The notes beneath the pieces were generated by a model that was not told the DNA's origin, ran no database searches, and saw only the letters and a list, made by a program, of their open reading frames with translations. Below, in pieces: positions 6,412-6,737 of a stretch of 6,737 nucleotides of DNA (position 1 is the first letter of the stretch; the number at the start of each line of letters is the position of its first letter). The DNA comes from Anaerolineales bacterium (GTDB lineage Bacteria > Chloroflexota > Anaerolineae > Anaerolineales > E44-bin32): assembly GCA_030642885.1 (NCBI GenBank), contig DAOWMX010000121.1:1-6737 (forward strand). The letters run 5' to 3'. The translations under genes were made by a program, and so were the position numbers.

Positions 6412-6476
6412 GCTTAATTAATGTTCTAGGGTAAAGTAATGCAGCTCCTCCCAGCCACTAACACAAAAATAAAAAA

Positions 6477-6492
6477 ACGCCCGTACGGGCGT
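6477..6492 (-). terminator. Strong intrinsic terminator of the response-regulator gene
   Basis: The perfect 16-base palindrome ACGCCCGTACGGGCGT forms a 6-bp GC-rich stem with a GTAC loop. On the minus strand it is followed directly by a T-rich run (TTTTTTATTTTT, complement of 6465-6476). It lies 27 nt past the stop codon of the minus-strand response regulator, so that gene is the last of its transcription unit. Confidence 0.9.
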
Positions 6493-6519
6493 CGATTACC
6501 AATTCCATTCTTGGTGTCT

Positions 6520-6737
6520 CTATTTATCCTGAGGTAGATCGAGCCGGTAGCCCATCCCCCGAATGGTTTTAAAATATTTTGGACGTGATGGATTCGCTTC
6601 AATCGCCTTACGCAGCCAGCTCATGTGGACATCGAGCGTGCGCGTATCCCCAGTGTAATCTGTTTGCCAGACTTTTCTGATCAGCGTCTTCCTCATCATA
6701 AGCCGGCCAGGGTTCCGTAGAAATACTTCCAACAGCT
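6520..6737 (-). CDS. OmpR/PhoB-family response regulator, C-terminal DNA-binding domain (5' end outside the window)
   Basis: Seventy-one residues plus a TAG stop are visible; the frame is open to the right edge, so the receiver domain and start lie outside. The sequence LLEVFLRNPGRLMMRKTLIRKVW, then DTRTLDVHMSWLRKAIE, then KYFKTIRGMGYRL is the classic winged-helix Trans_reg_C domain. It includes the recognition helix (TLDVHMSWLRKAI) and the beta-hairpin wing with GMGYRL. Such proteins bind tandem DNA repeats after phosphorylation by a partner sensor kinase. The TTG at 6732-6730 encodes an internal leucine in the conserved LLEVFL helix and is not a start. A strong terminator follows the stop, so any co-transcribed kinase must lie upstream, beyond the window, or elsewhere. 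The signal and target genes cannot be inferred. Confidence 0.93.
   Translation of the reverse strand, partial: LLEVFLRNPGRLMMRKTLIRKVWQTDYTGDTRTLDVHMSWLRKAIEANPSRPKYFKTIRGMGYRLDLPQDK

Larger units (their letters stand above)
6114..6476. other. Long non-coding convergent region
   Basis: Between the methyltransferase stop and the response-regulator terminator I find no convincing gene; a short open frame at 6123-6311 has no ribosome binding site or recognisable motif. An AT-rich 7-bp inverted repeat, CAATAAT (6193-6199) / ATTATTG (6215-6221), lies about 80 nt after the methyltransferase stop without a T-tract. Further right are the double palindrome at 6325-6357 and the inverted repeat at 6363-6411, listed separately. 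Confidence 0.55.

Noticed and set aside
1..6737. CRISPR array, tRNA, rRNA, tmRNA, SRP RNA, RNase P RNA or insertion sequence
   Set aside because: No regularly spaced repeats, no TPsiC or anticodon-arm pattern with a closing acceptor stem, none of the SRP or RNase P core motifs I looked for, and no transposase or flanking terminal repeats were seen by eye.

Overview
The window reads as a piece of chromosome from a Chloroflexota bacterium, most likely Anaerolineae-like. This is inferred from style, not from a database search. Two envelope proteins carry long Thr/Pro-rich linkers of the TPTPT/SPTATP type. One of them has the cytosolic 'AWxWLS'-like helical repeat followed by a membrane helix that is common in that phylum. 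Several promoters are of the extended -10 type (TGnTATAAT).

Layout. (1) Positions 1-245, minus strand: the 5' part of a lipoprotein gene with a LysM-like start, running off the left edge. It has a consensus extended -10 only 9 nt before its ATG. (2) Positions 336-2258, plus strand: a 640-aa membrane-anchored TPR protein, divergent from the lipoprotein gene. (3) Positions 2399-2671, plus: ribosomal protein S20 (rpsT) with a TTG start, a perfect Shine-Dalgarno, its own promoter and a terminator hairpin at 2700-2729. (4) Positions 2788-4590, plus: arginyl-tRNA synthetase (argS) with its own extended -10 promoter. (5) Positions 4797-6113, plus: a solitary beta-class (Mod-like) DNA methyltransferase with a C-terminal beta-rich domain and no restriction partner in view. 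(6) Positions 6114-6519: a roughly 400-bp non-coding convergent region with an unusual double palindrome (6325-6357), a second inverted repeat (6363-6411) and a strong minus-strand terminator (6477-6492). (7) Positions 6520-6737, minus: the C-terminal DNA-binding domain of an OmpR/PhoB-type response regulator, running off the right edge.

The genes do not form one pathway. rpsT and argS are translation housekeeping genes with separate promoters. The left pair is cell-envelope related, the methyltransferase is an accessory or epigenetic gene, and the right-hand gene belongs to a two-component system. I see no CRISPR array, tRNA, rRNA, insertion sequence or complete novel multi-gene system. The points most worth a second look are the double palindrome at 6325-6357, the lysine-poor active-site motifs of ArgRS, the solitary methyltransferase and the near-leaderless lipoprotein promoter.
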